DNA of 64,000 nucleotides from Deinococcus hopiensis KR-140 (GCA_943327755.2 CALPYF020000016.1:1-64000), one strand, 5' to 3'; shown: positions 17,801 through 27,765, counted from the stretch's first letter. Program-made: numbers and translations. Notes: generated by a model not told the origin, from the sequence alone.

Positions 17801-18410
17801 AGGCGCTGCGCTGACCGCTGAACAGCGTGGGGAAGGTCGCGCGGGCGTCGCGGGTCAGGACCGGCTGCACCCAGTACGGCAGGTTCACGGTGGCGTTGCG
17901 GATGTCGAAGCGGCCGTCGCGGCTCTCGGTGGTCACGCCGGTCCAGCCGGGCCGCAGCGTGAGGCTGTAGTAGGTGTTCAGGCCCGCGCAGCGTCCCCGC
18001 AGGGTGACGGTGCGGTCGCTGTACACCCACTGCCCGCGCTGCGTGGCGACGGTCGGGTGGTCGGCCTGCACCAGCGTCGCCACCGCGTTCGACGCGGCGC
18101 TGAAGAGCAGCAGCGTCTCGGCGGTGTACGTGCGGGCTCCGGCGGGCTGCACGGTCACGCCGTCACAGACTTCCAGCGGCTGTACTGGGGGCCTGAACCC
18201 GGACGGCACGACCACGTTGAACCGCTCGCCTTTCAGTGGCCCCATGCCGAGCAGCCAGCCGCCTCCCAGGTTCGTGAGCAGCACGGTCAACGGGCCGCTG
18301 CCGAGTGGCCGGGCCTGGGCGGGGTTCCGCAGCTGCCCGCCCAGGCTGAACGAGGCGGCGGGGGCCAGGGTGACGGTGCCGAGCAGGAAGGTCATCAGGA
18401 CGCGCTTCAC
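17787..18410 (-). CDS. Secreted hypothetical protein
   Basis: A 207-residue protein with a clear signal peptide (MKRVLMTFLLGTVTLAPAASF), cleaved near residue 19-21. The mature part is beta-rich with two cysteines (CDGV and CAGL) that could form a disulphide. Recognisable stretches such as TVLLTNLGGGWLLGMGPLKGERFNVVVP suggest a sandwich domain; no family recognised. Its 3' end overlaps the end of mutL on the other strand by 14 nt. Likely periplasmic or cell-wall associated. Confidence 0.75.
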
Positions 18411-18554
18411 GCGCCGCAGGCTGCCGCCCGCACGTCAATGACATGTCGGCCCGCGTGAAGTTCATCACGCCCGCTGCACCCCACCTGCCGGGGGTCAGGC
18501 AGGCGCAGCGTTCAGGCCTGGAACGGGCCATCCGGCACTGTGCCTGATGGCCGA

Positions 18555-18572
18555 TGAGCGGGCGCCCGCTCA
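18555..18572. terminator. Palindromic stem at the end of the 113-aa gene
   Basis: An 18-bp perfect palindrome (TGAGCGGGCGCCCGCTCA) overlaps the stop codon of the minus-strand gene. A U-run is lacking, so its role as terminator is uncertain. Confidence 0.35.
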
Positions 18573-18911
18573 GAAGTGCGTGCGGAAGACGCCTCCACGC
18601 GGCGCAGCGCGGCGCTCGCGGGGGGCCGTAGCCTGGTGGCGGGTCACGTCCAGGTACACGAGTCGCAGCAGTTCCCAGCGTTTCAGGCCGGGTTTCTGGC
18701 GCTGCTTGCCGAGCACGTGGCGTTCCAGCGCGGCGCGGTTGCCGTTCAGGGCCGCTAGGACGCGCGCTTCCCAGTACACGTCCTGCGCGCTGTCGCGGCG
18801 GCCCGGACCGCGCGGAATCCGGTCGTAGCGTTCACCGCCGGCCAGCACGCGGCGCAGCAGGAGGGCGGTGGCCGCCAGACCAGCGACCAGCAGCAGCGTT
18901 GTCAGGGTCAT
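18570..18911 (-). CDS. Small membrane-anchored hypothetical protein
   Basis: A 113-residue protein with one N-terminal transmembrane helix (TLTTLLLVAGLAATALLLRRVL) followed by a basic cytoplasmic part with RDSAQDVYWEARVLAALNGNRAALERHV and a second helix. ATG at 18911 lies 6 nt after TACAGT, so the frame to 18959 is an artefact. I do not recognise the family. Its position between an exported protein and mltG suggests only a generic envelope connection. Confidence 0.72.
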   Translation of the reverse strand: MTLTTLLLVAGLAATALLLRRVLAGGERYDRIPRGPGRRDSAQDVYWEARVLAALNGNRAALERHVLGKQRQKPGLKRWELLRLVYLDVTRHQATAPRERRAAPRGGVFRTHF

Positions 18912-18917
18912 TCCTGC

Positions 18918-18923
18918 ACTGTA
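18918..18923 (-). promoter_or_regulatory. -10 box TACAGT of a leaderless promoter
   Basis: Minus-strand TACAGT lies 6 nt before the ATG at 18911. Confidence 0.55.
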
Positions 18924-19014
18924 GCGGGCGGGAGGTCCTTGCGTGACGAAGTTTGTCACTCGGTCAGCTGTCCGTCAGACTGGTGTGCGGGTCGCGCCCA
19001 CGGTCCGGTCAGGG

Positions 19015-19047
19015 CAGAGGCCGTGAGACATGCGCTCACGGCCTCTG
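19015..19047 (-). terminator. Stem-loop after mltG
   Basis: A perfect 13-bp stem (CAGAGGCCGTGAG / CTCACGGCCTCTG) with a 7-nt loop lies 21 nt after the mltG stop. There is no U-tract. Confidence 0.6.
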
Positions 19048-19067
19048 GACGCTATCGCCGCGGGGGG

Positions 19068-20083
19068 TCAGCGGTAGCGGGCGATGTCGCGGTTGTGTTC
19101 GGCGTAGGTGTGGTTCACGTAGATCTTGCCGTTCCGGCCGTGAAGGAAGTACACGGCGTCGCGCCCGTCTGGGAGGGTCCGTTTGGGGCTGAGGACGGCG
19201 AGCAGCGCGGCCTGCCCGGGGTTGTTGATGGGTCCGGCGGGCAGGCCGGCGCGGGTGTACGTGGAGTACGGGGTGTCCTTCGTGAAGTCCCCGGCGCTGC
19301 GGTCGAGTTCCGGGAGGTCCTTGCCCAGGCCGTAGGCGACGGTGGGGTCGCTGCCCAGGGTCATGCCGTCGCGCAGGCGGTTCAGGAACACCCCGGCGAT
19401 GACGGGCATCTCGGCGTCGTTGGCGGCCTCGGCCTGGACCATGCTGGCCAGGATCACCCAGTCGCGGACGCTCAGGCCCAGCTTCTTGGCGCTCGCAACG
19501 CGGTCGGGCGTGAATTCCTGGTTCATGCGGTCCAGCAGGGTCTGCACGATCTGACCCGGGGTGGCCTGGGGGCGCAGGTCGTACGTGGCGGGGAACAGGA
19601 AGCCCTCGAGGTTCCTCTGCTTCCCGGCCGCGTAGGGACTGAGCGTGGCGTCGTTCAGGACCTTCAGGACGGCCGCGCCGTCGAAGCCGGCCTTCTGGAA
19701 GATGGCGCTCAGGTCGCGTACGCGCCGGCCCTCGGGGATGGTGACGCTGACGGTGGGAATGCGGGCGGGCCCGGCGAGCTTCTCGGCGACCTGCTCGGCG
19801 GTCATCTGCCCGTTCAGGTCGTACAGGCCCTCTTTCAGGCTGCCGGCGGTGCCGCTGCGCCGCATCAGGAACCGCAGTGCGTCGCCGTTCTTCACGATCC
19901 GCTGCTCCTGCAGCTTGCCCGCCACGCCGGCCAAGGTGTCACCGGGTTTGACCTCCAGGGTGTATGCGGGTCCGCCGGCCGGGCCGAGCAGGCTGCGCAC
20001 GTACCACAGCGCCCCGCCGACCGCGCCGAACAGCAGCAGCGTGAAGACCGCCAGCACGCGCAGGCATCCGGCCCCGCCGCGTC

Positions 20084-20087
<4 letters not shown>
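19068..20087 (-). CDS. mltG: Endolytic murein transglycosylase MltG
   Basis: A 339-residue YceG/MltG-family protein. One N-terminal transmembrane helix (VLAVFTLLLFGAVGGALWYV) anchors it, a LysM-like segment follows, and the catalytic domain has TVSVTIPEGRRVRDLS, LEGFLFPATYDL and the catalytic Glu in LASMVQAEAAND. It cleaves nascent glycan strands in the periplasm. GTG at 20087 has a near-ideal GGAGGT 5 nt upstream and overlaps the kinase stop (GTGA), so it is translationally coupled to the PfkB kinase. The longer frame to 20228 runs inside the kinase and is rejected. Confidence 0.93.
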
Positions 20088-21043
<956 letters not shown>

Positions 21044-21240
21044 GTCCGCCCGGCAGCATACCGTCCGGCAGGCCCGCGCAGGGCCCCCGGGGGCGGGCCG
21101 GGAGATTGCCCCTTGAGGCAACCCGCGCCCAGTCGGTAGCATGGCGGACGTGTTGACCGCCCCTGCCTGTCTGGTGTCCGGTCCCGCCCGGGCGGGGCGG
21201 TCCCGGCACCTCCCGGTGGCGCGGCGCGGGCTGCGGTGGC

Positions 21241-22461
21241 GTGGACGCTGAGCGCGCGCCGCTGTGGGATCTGACGCAGCAGAACCGCGCGAACCTCCTC
21301 ACGGCGCTGCTGCCGATGCTGCTGTCGGGCGCGCTGATCGTCACGGCGTTCCTGCCGGTGCACCGGACGCTGGCCACCGACGACCTCACGGGGCCTTCCC
21401 AGCAGTACCGGCAGCTGCTGGCGGAGATCACGGAATACGCGCTGCTGCTGACCGACCCACAGACGCCGCCGGATCACCTCGTCCGCACGCGTGAGAAGGT
21501 GCTGAACGAGGTGCGGCGGCCCGACGAGCAGCTGCAGCGGCAGTTCCCACACCTGACCGAACTGGAACGGAAGACCGGGGTGACCCTGCGGGAGATTCCG
21601 CCGCTGCTGGAGCAGCGGACACCCGCCGGCCTGCGGCGGGCGCTGGAGATCGCCGCCACGCTGGACACCCAGAACGCCGCGTACGAGGCCGTTGAGCTGC
21701 AGCGCCGGCTGCGGGTGGTCGAGAGCACCATGCTGCTGGCAGCGCTGCTCAGCGGCCTGCTGGGCAGCGCGCTGATCCTGGCGGCCCTGAACCGCGCGGG
21801 GCAGGAGCGGCAGACCCGCGAACTGAGCGAGACGCAGCAGCGCGAGGCGCTGGGCATGGCTGCGCATGAACTGCGCCGCCCCATGCAGGCGCTGCTGCTA
21901 GCGACTGAGGCGCTGCGGCACACCGACAACGTGCGCGCACGAGAGAAGCTGCTGCGCAGCATCGAGGGAGCGGCCGAGCAGCTCGCGAGCCGCAGTGAGC
22001 TAGAGCGGCTGGACGCGATGTACGTGCGGATGATCAGCACGCCCGTCCCGACGGACCTGACGGCGCTGGTGGCGCGGCACGAGAGCCTGCGGGTGCGGGT
22101 GCGCCGCTCACCGGAGCCGCTGCTGTGGGTGGCGGACGCCGTGCAGGTGCAGCAGATCGTGGAGAATCTGGTGGAGAACGCCATCAAGTACAGCAGCGGG
22201 CCGATCACGGTCACGCTGGATCCACCGACGATCACGCGCGGCCCGGTCATCCGGGTGACGGATCACGGGCCGGGTCTGCATCCCAGTCTGCACGAGGCGG
22301 CGTTCCAGCCCGGCACGCGGCTGGCGACGCACGTGCCGGGGCGGGGGCTGGGGCTCCCGCTGGCGCGGCGGCTGGCGCAGGTGAACCGCGCGGAGATCAC
22401 GCTGCACGACACGCCGGGCGGCGGGCTGGACGTCCGCGTGACGTTCCACCTGCCCGACTGA
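21241..22461 (+). CDS. Orphan membrane sensor histidine kinase
   Basis: A 406-residue kinase. Two transmembrane helices (about residues 19-38 and 161-184) enclose an extracytoplasmic sensor region of about 120 residues. The DHp domain has the phospho-acceptor His209 in MAAHELRRPMQ. The HATPase domain shows N-box NLVENAIKYSS, G1 VTDHGPGL and G2 GRGLGLPLARRL. Start is GTG 21241, without Shine-Dalgarno. No response regulator is encoded next to it. A short frame (ATG 21141) behind a TAGCAT -10 box runs into the kinase start and may be a leader. Confidence 0.88.
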   Translation: MDAERAPLWDLTQQNRANLLTALLPMLLSGALIVTAFLPVHRTLATDDLTGPSQQYRQLLAEITEYALLLTDPQTPPDHLVRTREKVLNEVRRPDEQLQRQFPHLTELERKTGVTLREIPPLLEQRTPAGLRRALEIAATLDTQNAAYEAVELQRRLRVVESTMLLAALLSGLLGSALILAALNRAGQERQTRELSETQQREALGMAAHELRRPMQALLLATEALRHTDNVRAREKLLRSIEGAAEQLASRSELERLDAMYVRMISTPVPTDLTALVARHESLRVRVRRSPEPLLWVADAVQVQQIVENLVENAIKYSSGPITVTLDPPTITRGPVIRVTDHGPGLHPSLHEAAFQPGTRLATHVPGRGLGLPLARRLAQVNRAEITLHDTPGGGLDVRVTFHLPD

Positions 22462-22495
22462 CGCGCCGGAGCAGGCCGGGCTGTCATGCTGGGGC

Positions 22496-24568
22496 ATGAC
22501 GGTTCGAGGCTGGATGTGGGGGGCGCTGGCGCTGCTGGGTACGGCGGGCGCCGAGGGAGCAGGCGCGGAGGCGGCGCACGCGGGACCACCCGCGTTCCTG
22601 GTGCAACTGACGCTGCTGCTGATCGTGTCGGCGGCGGCGGCGTACGGGTCGTTCCGGCTCAGGCTGCTGCCGATCATCGGCTTTCTGCTCGCGGGGGTGC
22701 TGGTGGGTCCCGGCGCGCTGGGCCTCATCCGGGATCCGCAGCTGATCTCGGCGGCGTCGGAGGTCGGGGTGATGCTGCTGCTGTTCACCATCGGGATCGA
22801 GTTCAGTCTGGAGCGGCTGTCGCGGATCGCGCGGCTGATCTTCCTGGGTGGGGGGTTGCAGGTGGGTCTGACCGTCCTGGCAGCGGCGGGCGCGCTGCTG
22901 GCCTTCGGGGTGGGCGCGGCGGACGCGGTGTTCACGGGGTGCCTGCTGGCCCTGTCGAGCACCGCGATCGTGATGAAACTGCTCGGCGAGCGGGGCGAGA
23001 CGAACGCCCGGACGGGGCAGGTCAGTCTGGGCATCCTGATCTTCCAGGATCTGGCGGTGGTGCTGATGGTGCTGCTGATTCCCATGCTGGCCGGGCAGGG
23101 GGGCGGCGCGGCGGGCGTGCTGATCGCGCTGGCGAAGGCGGGCGGGATCATCGCGCTGGTGCTCGTCGCGGCGCGGCGGGTGGTGCCGCCCCTGATGGAG
23201 GTCGTGGCGCGGACGTGCAGCACGGAGATCTTCCTGCTGGCGGTCGTGGCGCTGTGCTTCGGTACGGCCAGCCTGACCGCGCTGGCGGGCGTGAGTCTGG
23301 CGCTGGGGGCGTTCCTGGCGGGTCTGCTCGTCAGCGAGAGCCGCTACGGCGCGCAGGCGATGGGTGAGATCCTGCCGCTGCAGATCCTGTTCAGCGCGGC
23401 GTTCTTCCTGTCGGTGGGGGTGCAGCTGGACCTGCGGTTCGTGCTGGGTCACCTGGGGCTGGTGCTGGGCGCGGCGGCGCTGATCGCGCTGCTGAAGGTC
23501 GTGGTGACGTCCCTCAGCGTGCGGCTGCTGGGCGAGGACTGGCGCACGGCGCTGCCCGTGGCGCTGCTGACCGGGCAGGTCGGGGAGTTCTCGTTCGTGC
23601 TCGCCACGACCGGCGCGGCCCTGGGCCTGAGTTTCGCCGGGCTGGGCGAGCAGGGCTCGGGGGTATTCATCGCGGCGACGGTGCTGCTGATGGCGCTGAC
23701 CCCGGCCCTGGCGGCGCTGGGCGGGCCGCTGCTGGCCCGGCTCCCCTCCCCTGCCCCGGGGAGAGCGGGCACAGGAGCCGCAGGTACCGGGCCGTCCGGC
23801 GGGGGGGCGCACGGGGACGGCGCGCATGGCCTGCCGGTCGCGGGCCGCGTGGTGTTCCTGGGGTACGGCGCGCACGCCCGCCTGTCCGCGCGCGCGCTGA
23901 GCCGCGCCGGGCAGCCGTACTCGGTGCTCACCCGCAGTCCGGACGGCGCGAGCGAACTCCAGGGGCGCGGCGCGCCGGTCCTGATCGCGGACTACACCCG
24001 CGCGGGGCTGCTGCGGGACCTGGGCATCGACTCCGCCCGCGCGGTCGTCATCGCGGACGACGACACCGAGATGACCGAACGCACCCTGAGTGTGCTGCGC
24101 ACGGTCGCGCCGCAGGTGCAGGTCATCACGCGCGCCACCTCGCCCGAGGGGTTCGCGGGGTTGCAGGCGCTGGGCGCCCAGCACGTCCTGAGCGCGCACC
24201 GGGAGGTCGCGGCGGGCATCCTCGACCTGCTGACCCCGCCGGAGGTCACGCGGGCTCAGCTATCCCGCCACCTCGCGGAGCACCCGCCCGTGACCCTGAG
24301 TGCTGCGCAGCGCGCCCAGTGCGAGCACGCCGCGCACAACGCCGGGCCGGTCACGCCCGAGGCGGACGTGTGCCTGGAGTGCGTCGCACTGGGCGACACC
24401 TGGGTGCACCTGCGGGTCTGCATGACCTGCGGGCACGTCGGCTGCTGCGACTCGAGCAAGAACCGCCACGCGACCCGCCACGCGCAGGGGCAGGGCCACC
24501 CGGTCATCCGTAGCGCTGAGCCCGGCGAGGACTGGGCGTACTGCTACGAGCACCGCTGGACGAAGTGA
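22496..24568 (+). CDS. CPA2-type cation:proton antiporter with RCK_N and C-terminal UBP-type zinc finger
   Basis: A 690-residue fusion. Residues about 20-410 form a KefB/CPA2 antiporter with 12-13 membrane helices (LPIIGFLLAGVLVGPGALGL; LTGQVGEFSFVLATTGA). Residues about 440-580 are a TrkA-N/RCK nucleotide-binding domain (VVFLGYGAHARLSARAL; VVIADDD). The last about 85 residues are a zf-UBP domain: CEH, CLECVALGDTWVHLRVC, CGHVGCCDSS, GHPVI and WAYCYEH supply the zinc Cys/His. UBP fingers in eukaryotes bind free ubiquitin C-termini; the bacterial role is unknown. It should exchange K+ or Na+ for protons, gated by nucleotides. An Ala/Gly/Pro linker precedes the RCK domain. Confidence 0.93.
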   Translation: MTVRGWMWGALALLGTAGAEGAGAEAAHAGPPAFLVQLTLLLIVSAAAAYGSFRLRLLPIIGFLLAGVLVGPGALGLIRDPQLISAASEVGVMLLLFTIGIEFSLERLSRIARLIFLGGGLQVGLTVLAAAGALLAFGVGAADAVFTGCLLALSSTAIVMKLLGERGETNARTGQVSLGILIFQDLAVVLMVLLIPMLAGQGGGAAGVLIALAKAGGIIALVLVAARRVVPPLMEVVARTCSTEIFLLAVVALCFGTASLTALAGVSLALGAFLAGLLVSESRYGAQAMGEILPLQILFSAAFFLSVGVQLDLRFVLGHLGLVLGAAALIALLKVVVTSLSVRLLGEDWRTALPVALLTGQVGEFSFVLATTGAALGLSFAGLGEQGSGVFIAATVLLMALTPALAALGGPLLARLPSPAPGRAGTGAAGTGPSGGGAHGDGAHGLPVAGRVVFLGYGAHARLSARALSRAGQPYSVLTRSPDGASELQGRGAPVLIADYTRAGLLRDLGIDSARAVVIADDDTEMTERTLSVLRTVAPQVQVITRATSPEGFAGLQALGAQHVLSAHREVAAGILDLLTPPEVTRAQLSRHLAEHPPVTLSAAQRAQCEHAAHNAGPVTPEADVCLECVALGDTWVHLRVCMTCGHVGCCDSSKNRHATRHAQGQGHPVIRSAEPGEDWAYCYEHRWTK

Positions 24569-24588
24569 CCTCCGCGTGAACCGAGCAT

Positions 24589-24615
24589 CGGCCGGTCAGT
24601 GCCCATGACCGGCCG
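24589..24615. terminator. Stem-loop between convergent genes
   Basis: A perfect 10-bp stem CGGCCGGTCA / TGACCGGCCG with a 7-nt loop sits between the antiporter gene and the SulP gene, probably serving both directions. Confidence 0.6.
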
Positions 24616-24638
24616 GTGTGCTGGAGTGGCCGGTCCGG

Positions 24639-26114
24639 TCAGTGCCCGGCGGAGGCGCCACCGGGGCTGCTCAGGCGCCGGAAGAGGGTCGCGGACGCCT
24701 CGTTCAGGCCCAGCAGGGTGGGGGGCTGGCCCTGGCGGGTAAACCGCGTCAGGACCTTGTCCAGCGCGGCCACGGCGGACCCGTCCCAGAGGTGCGCGCC
24801 GCTCAGGTCGATCACGACGGGCCCCGCGTGCGTGAAGTCGAACTGCCGCAGGAAGTCGTGCGTGCTCACGAAGAACAGCTGCCCCTGCACGTGGTACGTG
24901 CGCAGGGCGCCGGTGTCGCTGACGGTCACGCGGGACGCGTTCGAGACCTGCCGGGCGAACAGCAGCGCGCTGAGGATCACGCCTACCAGTACGCCCCGGC
25001 TGAGGTCGTGCGTGAAGACCGTGACGGCCACGGTGCTCAGCATGACGAGCACCTCGCCCCGGGGCGTGACGCGCAGGTCACGCAGGCTGCGCCAGTCGAA
25101 GGTGCTGACCGACACGACGATCATGACCGCCACGAGGGCCGCCATGGGAATCTGCACGAGCAGGGGTTGCAGCGCCAGAATCAGGATCAGCAGGCCCAGG
25201 CCCGCCGTGAAGGTGGACAGCCGCCCGCGGCCGCCGTTGGTGACGTTGATCATGCTCTGGCCGATCATCGCGCACCCGGCCATTCCGCCGAAGAACCCGG
25301 TGATGATGTTCGCCGCGCCCTGCGCGCGGGCCTCGGTGTTCTTGTCGCTGGTGGTGTCGGTGCGTTCGTCGATGAGCTGCGCGGTCAGCAGGCTCTCCAG
25401 CAGACCCACGAGCGCCAGCGTCAGCGAGACGGGGAGGATGATGCCCAGCGTCTCCAGGGTCAGCGGCACCTGCGGCAGCGCCAGGGGCGGCAGCGTGCCC
25501 GGCAGGGTCCCCATGTCCCCGACGGTGCGGACGTCCGCGCTGGTCAGGATCGATACGGCGGTCAGGGCCACGATGGCGACCAGGGCGCTGGGCACCGCGC
25601 GGAACACGCGGGGCAGCAGGTAGATGATGGCCAGCCCGGCCGCGAGCATCGCGTACGTCTGCACGTTCGCGCCGATCAGCTGCGGCAGCTGCGCCAGGAA
25701 GATCAGGATGGCCAGGGCGTTCACGAAGCCGGTCATGACGCTGCGCGGCACGAACTTCAGGTAGCGGGCCAGGCCCGCCCAGCCGAACGCGACCTGCAGG
25801 GCGCCCGTCAGGACGCTCGCGGCGAACAGGTACGCCAGCCCGTGGTCCTTGACGAGGCCGGTCATGAGCAGCGCCATCGCGCCGGTCGCGGCGCTGACCA
25901 TGCCGGGCCGCCCGCCGATGAACGCCGTGACGATCGCGATGATGAACGACGCGTACAGGCCCACCTGCGGGTCCACGCCCGCGATGATCGAGAACGCGAT
26001 CGCCTCGGGGATCAGGGCCAGCGCGACGACCAGACCGGCCAGGATGTCCGCGCGGGGTTGAGCCAGCCATTCGCGCCGGTACTGCTGCGCGCGGGTCAGG
26101 GATTGTGGAGTCAT
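24639..26114 (-). CDS. SulP-family anion transporter with STAS domain
   Basis: A 491-residue SulP/SLC26-type transporter. Membrane part about residues 15-390: DILAGLVVALALIPEAIAFSIIAGVDPQVGLYASF, the SulP signature region GGRPGMVSAATGAMALL, and GGMAGCAMIGQSMINV. The C-terminal STAS domain has VVIDLSGAHLWDGSAVAALD. Members carry sulphate, bicarbonate or other anions; the substrate here is not certain. Start at ATG 26114 has GAGGT 5 nt upstream; the long frame to 26702 overlaps the divergent GNAT gene and is rejected. The leader region contains several inverted repeats. Confidence 0.93.
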   Translation of the reverse strand: MTPQSLTRAQQYRREWLAQPRADILAGLVVALALIPEAIAFSIIAGVDPQVGLYASFIIAIVTAFIGGRPGMVSAATGAMALLMTGLVKDHGLAYLFAASVLTGALQVAFGWAGLARYLKFVPRSVMTGFVNALAILIFLAQLPQLIGANVQTYAMLAAGLAIIYLLPRVFRAVPSALVAIVALTAVSILTSADVRTVGDMGTLPGTLPPLALPQVPLTLETLGIILPVSLTLALVGLLESLLTAQLIDERTDTTSDKNTEARAQGAANIITGFFGGMAGCAMIGQSMINVTNGGRGRLSTFTAGLGLLILILALQPLLVQIPMAALVAVMIVVSVSTFDWRSLRDLRVTPRGEVLVMLSTVAVTVFTHDLSRGVLVGVILSALLFARQVSNASRVTVSDTGALRTYHVQGQLFFVSTHDFLRQFDFTHAGPVVIDLSGAHLWDGSAVAALDKVLTRFTRQGQPPTLLGLNEASATLFRRLSSPGGASAGH

Positions 26115-26275
26115 GTCGCACCTCGTGGGGTGCCGTGACAACCGGCGGCGGGCGCGGGGCCTGCCGGGGTGGGAGGGGGCGCGCAGGACGCGGCCCGGCT
26201 CCGGGTGTTCGGTTGTCGTCGGGGGCGTCTCTCGTGGGACGCCGCGCCCGCGGCCCGGGCAGTATGCCGCACCGG
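26115..26275 (-). promoter_or_regulatory. Structured leader of the SulP gene
   Basis: About 160 nt upstream of the SulP start contain an 8-bp long-range inverted repeat GACAACCG / CGGTTGTC (26137-26144 / 26210-26217), a 6-bp hairpin GGCGTC / GACGCC (26224-26229 / 26238-26243) and a repeated CCCACGAG motif, one copy of which adjoins the Shine-Dalgarno. Minus-strand CATACT at about 26268 is a possible -10. It could be a cis-regulatory RNA; no known riboswitch class is recognised. Confidence 0.35.
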
Positions 26276-26338
26276 GTGGGGCCAGGGCAACGGTGACCGG
26301 CACGCCATTGTGCGCAGGCGCGTGGAGTGCGGCGCGCC

Positions 26339-26344
26339 TAGACT
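26339..26344 (+). promoter_or_regulatory. -10 box TAGACT of a leaderless promoter
   Basis: TAGACT lies 7 nt before the ATG at 26352. Confidence 0.55.
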
Positions 26345-26351
26345 GCCCGGC

Positions 26352-26933
26352 ATGCCTGCGCTGCCCACCGACCTGACCGTGCCCGCCGAGATCGTCACGC
26401 CCCGGTTGCGCCTGCGCCGCCCCGACCCGGCGGACGCGGAGGCGCTGGTGGCCGCCGTGAACGCCTCGCTGCCGCAGCTGCGCGAGTGGATGGTGTGGGC
26501 GCAGGCGCCCATGACCCTGGAGGCCTCCCGCGAGAACCTGACGGGCGCTGCCGAACGCTTCGATTCGCGGGAAAACCTGCGCTACCACGTGTGGAACGCT
26601 GACGGCACCGAGCTGGTCGGCAGCAGCGGGTACCACGCGCTGGACTGGCGCGTCCCGAAGGGCGAGATCGGGTACTGGATCGCCACGGCGCACGCCGGGC
26701 AAGGCTACGCGCGCGAGGTCACGCAGGCCCTGACGGACCTGGCCCTGACGGACCGCGCGGCGGGCGGCATGGGCCTGCGGCGCCTGGAGATCCGCTGCGA
26801 TCCCGCCAACGGGCGCAGCGCCCGCATTCCCCCGGCGCTGGGCTACGCGCTGGACGCCCGGCTGGTGAACGACGACGTGACCGCAGACGGCTCGGCGCTG
26901 CGGGACACGCTGATCTTCAGCCGCGTGCGCTGA
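26352..26933 (+). CDS. GNAT-family N-acetyltransferase (RimJ/RimL type)
   Basis: A 193-residue acetyltransferase. The N-terminus TPRLRLRRPDPADAEALVAAV is typical of RimJ/RimL enzymes. The acetyl-CoA motif region is GYWIATAHAGQGYAREVTQALTDLA (Q/R-x-x-G-x-A loop as GQGYA), followed by LRRLEIRCDPANGRS. These enzymes acetylate ribosomal protein N-termini or small amines; the substrate is unknown here. ATG at 26352 is supported by the TAGACT box; a longer frame from 26169 overlaps the SulP leader. Confidence 0.9.
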   Translation: MPALPTDLTVPAEIVTPRLRLRRPDPADAEALVAAVNASLPQLREWMVWAQAPMTLEASRENLTGAAERFDSRENLRYHVWNADGTELVGSSGYHALDWRVPKGEIGYWIATAHAGQGYAREVTQALTDLALTDRAAGGMGLRRLEIRCDPANGRSARIPPALGYALDARLVNDDVTADGSALRDTLIFSRVR

Positions 26934-26963
26934 CGCTGTTCAGAGTCGTGGTCGCAGCCGCGT

Positions 26964-27713
26964 TCAGGGCGTGATGCGCGTGCCGGCCTCGCCGCGCGCG
27001 GCGGCCGACAGCGCCCCGGCGTGCATGCCGCTGGCGATCACCGCAAAGGGCGCGCCGCGGTCCAGGGCGTCCAGGGCGGCGCGGACCTTGGGGATCATGC
27101 CGCCCGCGATCCAGCCGTCCTGAATGCCCCCCTCGACCTCGGCGCGGGTGAGGTGCGCGGCGCGGCTCTCCGGGTCGGGGTAGTTGCGGTACACGCCGTC
27201 CACGTCGGTCAGGAACACGATGCCCTCGTTCAGGGCGCCCGCGACCGCCCCGGCGGCGGTGTCGGCGTTCACGTTCAGGGCGTCCCCGTCCGGGCCGACG
27301 GCCACGCAGCCCACGACCGGCGTGAGGCCCGCGCCGATCAGGGCGCGCAGTACGTCCGCGTTCACGCCGGTCACGCGGCCCACGCGGCCCAGCGTGGGGT
27401 CGAAGACCTCGGCGCGCAGCAGCTCCGAGTCGCGGCCCATCAGGCCCACCGCGTGGCCCACGTCCTGGCTGAGCTGCTTGTTCAGCTGGCACAGCGCCAT
27501 CTCCACGACGTCCATCGCGTCGGGCGTGGTGACGCGCAGCCCGGCGCGGAACTCGCTGGTGATGCTGCGCGCGGCGAGTTCCCGCTCGATGACGGGGCCG
27601 CCGCCGTGCACGACCACGACCGTCTGCCCGGCGCGCAGCGCGGCGATCTCGGCGGCGACGGCGCGCCGCAGGTCCAGGCTCTTCATGGCATTCCCGCCGT
27701 ACTTGACGATCAC
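26964..27713 (-). CDS. argB: Acetylglutamate (or acetylaminoadipate) kinase
   Basis: A 249-residue amino-acid kinase. Visible motifs: VKYGGNAM at the start, VVVVHGGGPVIE, FRAGLRVT, a LNVNADTAAGAVA nucleotide region, FLTDVDGVYRN and GGMIPKV. It phosphorylates N-acetylglutamate in arginine synthesis; in Deinococcota a close relative (LysZ) works on LysW-aminoadipate, and sequence inspection does not fully separate them. GTG 27713 lies 6 nt after TACACT, a leaderless start. No other arg or lys gene is adjacent. Confidence 0.9.
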   Translation of the reverse strand: MIVKYGGNAMKSLDLRRAVAAEIAALRAGQTVVVVHGGGPVIERELAARSITSEFRAGLRVTTPDAMDVVEMALCQLNKQLSQDVGHAVGLMGRDSELLRAEVFDPTLGRVGRVTGVNADVLRALIGAGLTPVVGCVAVGPDGDALNVNADTAAGAVAGALNEGIVFLTDVDGVYRNYPDPESRAAHLTRAEVEGGIQDGWIAGGMIPKVRAALDALDRGAPFAVIASGMHAGALSAAARGEAGTRITP

Positions 27714-27719
27714 CCCCGG

Positions 27720-27725
27720 AGTGTA
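27720..27725 (-). promoter_or_regulatory. -10 box TACACT of argB
   Basis: Minus-strand TACACT lies 6 nt before the GTG at 27713. Confidence 0.55.
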
Positions 27726-27765
27726 GCGCCGGGGGTGACTGCGGGGTGGGTTCAGGGCGTGGGGG

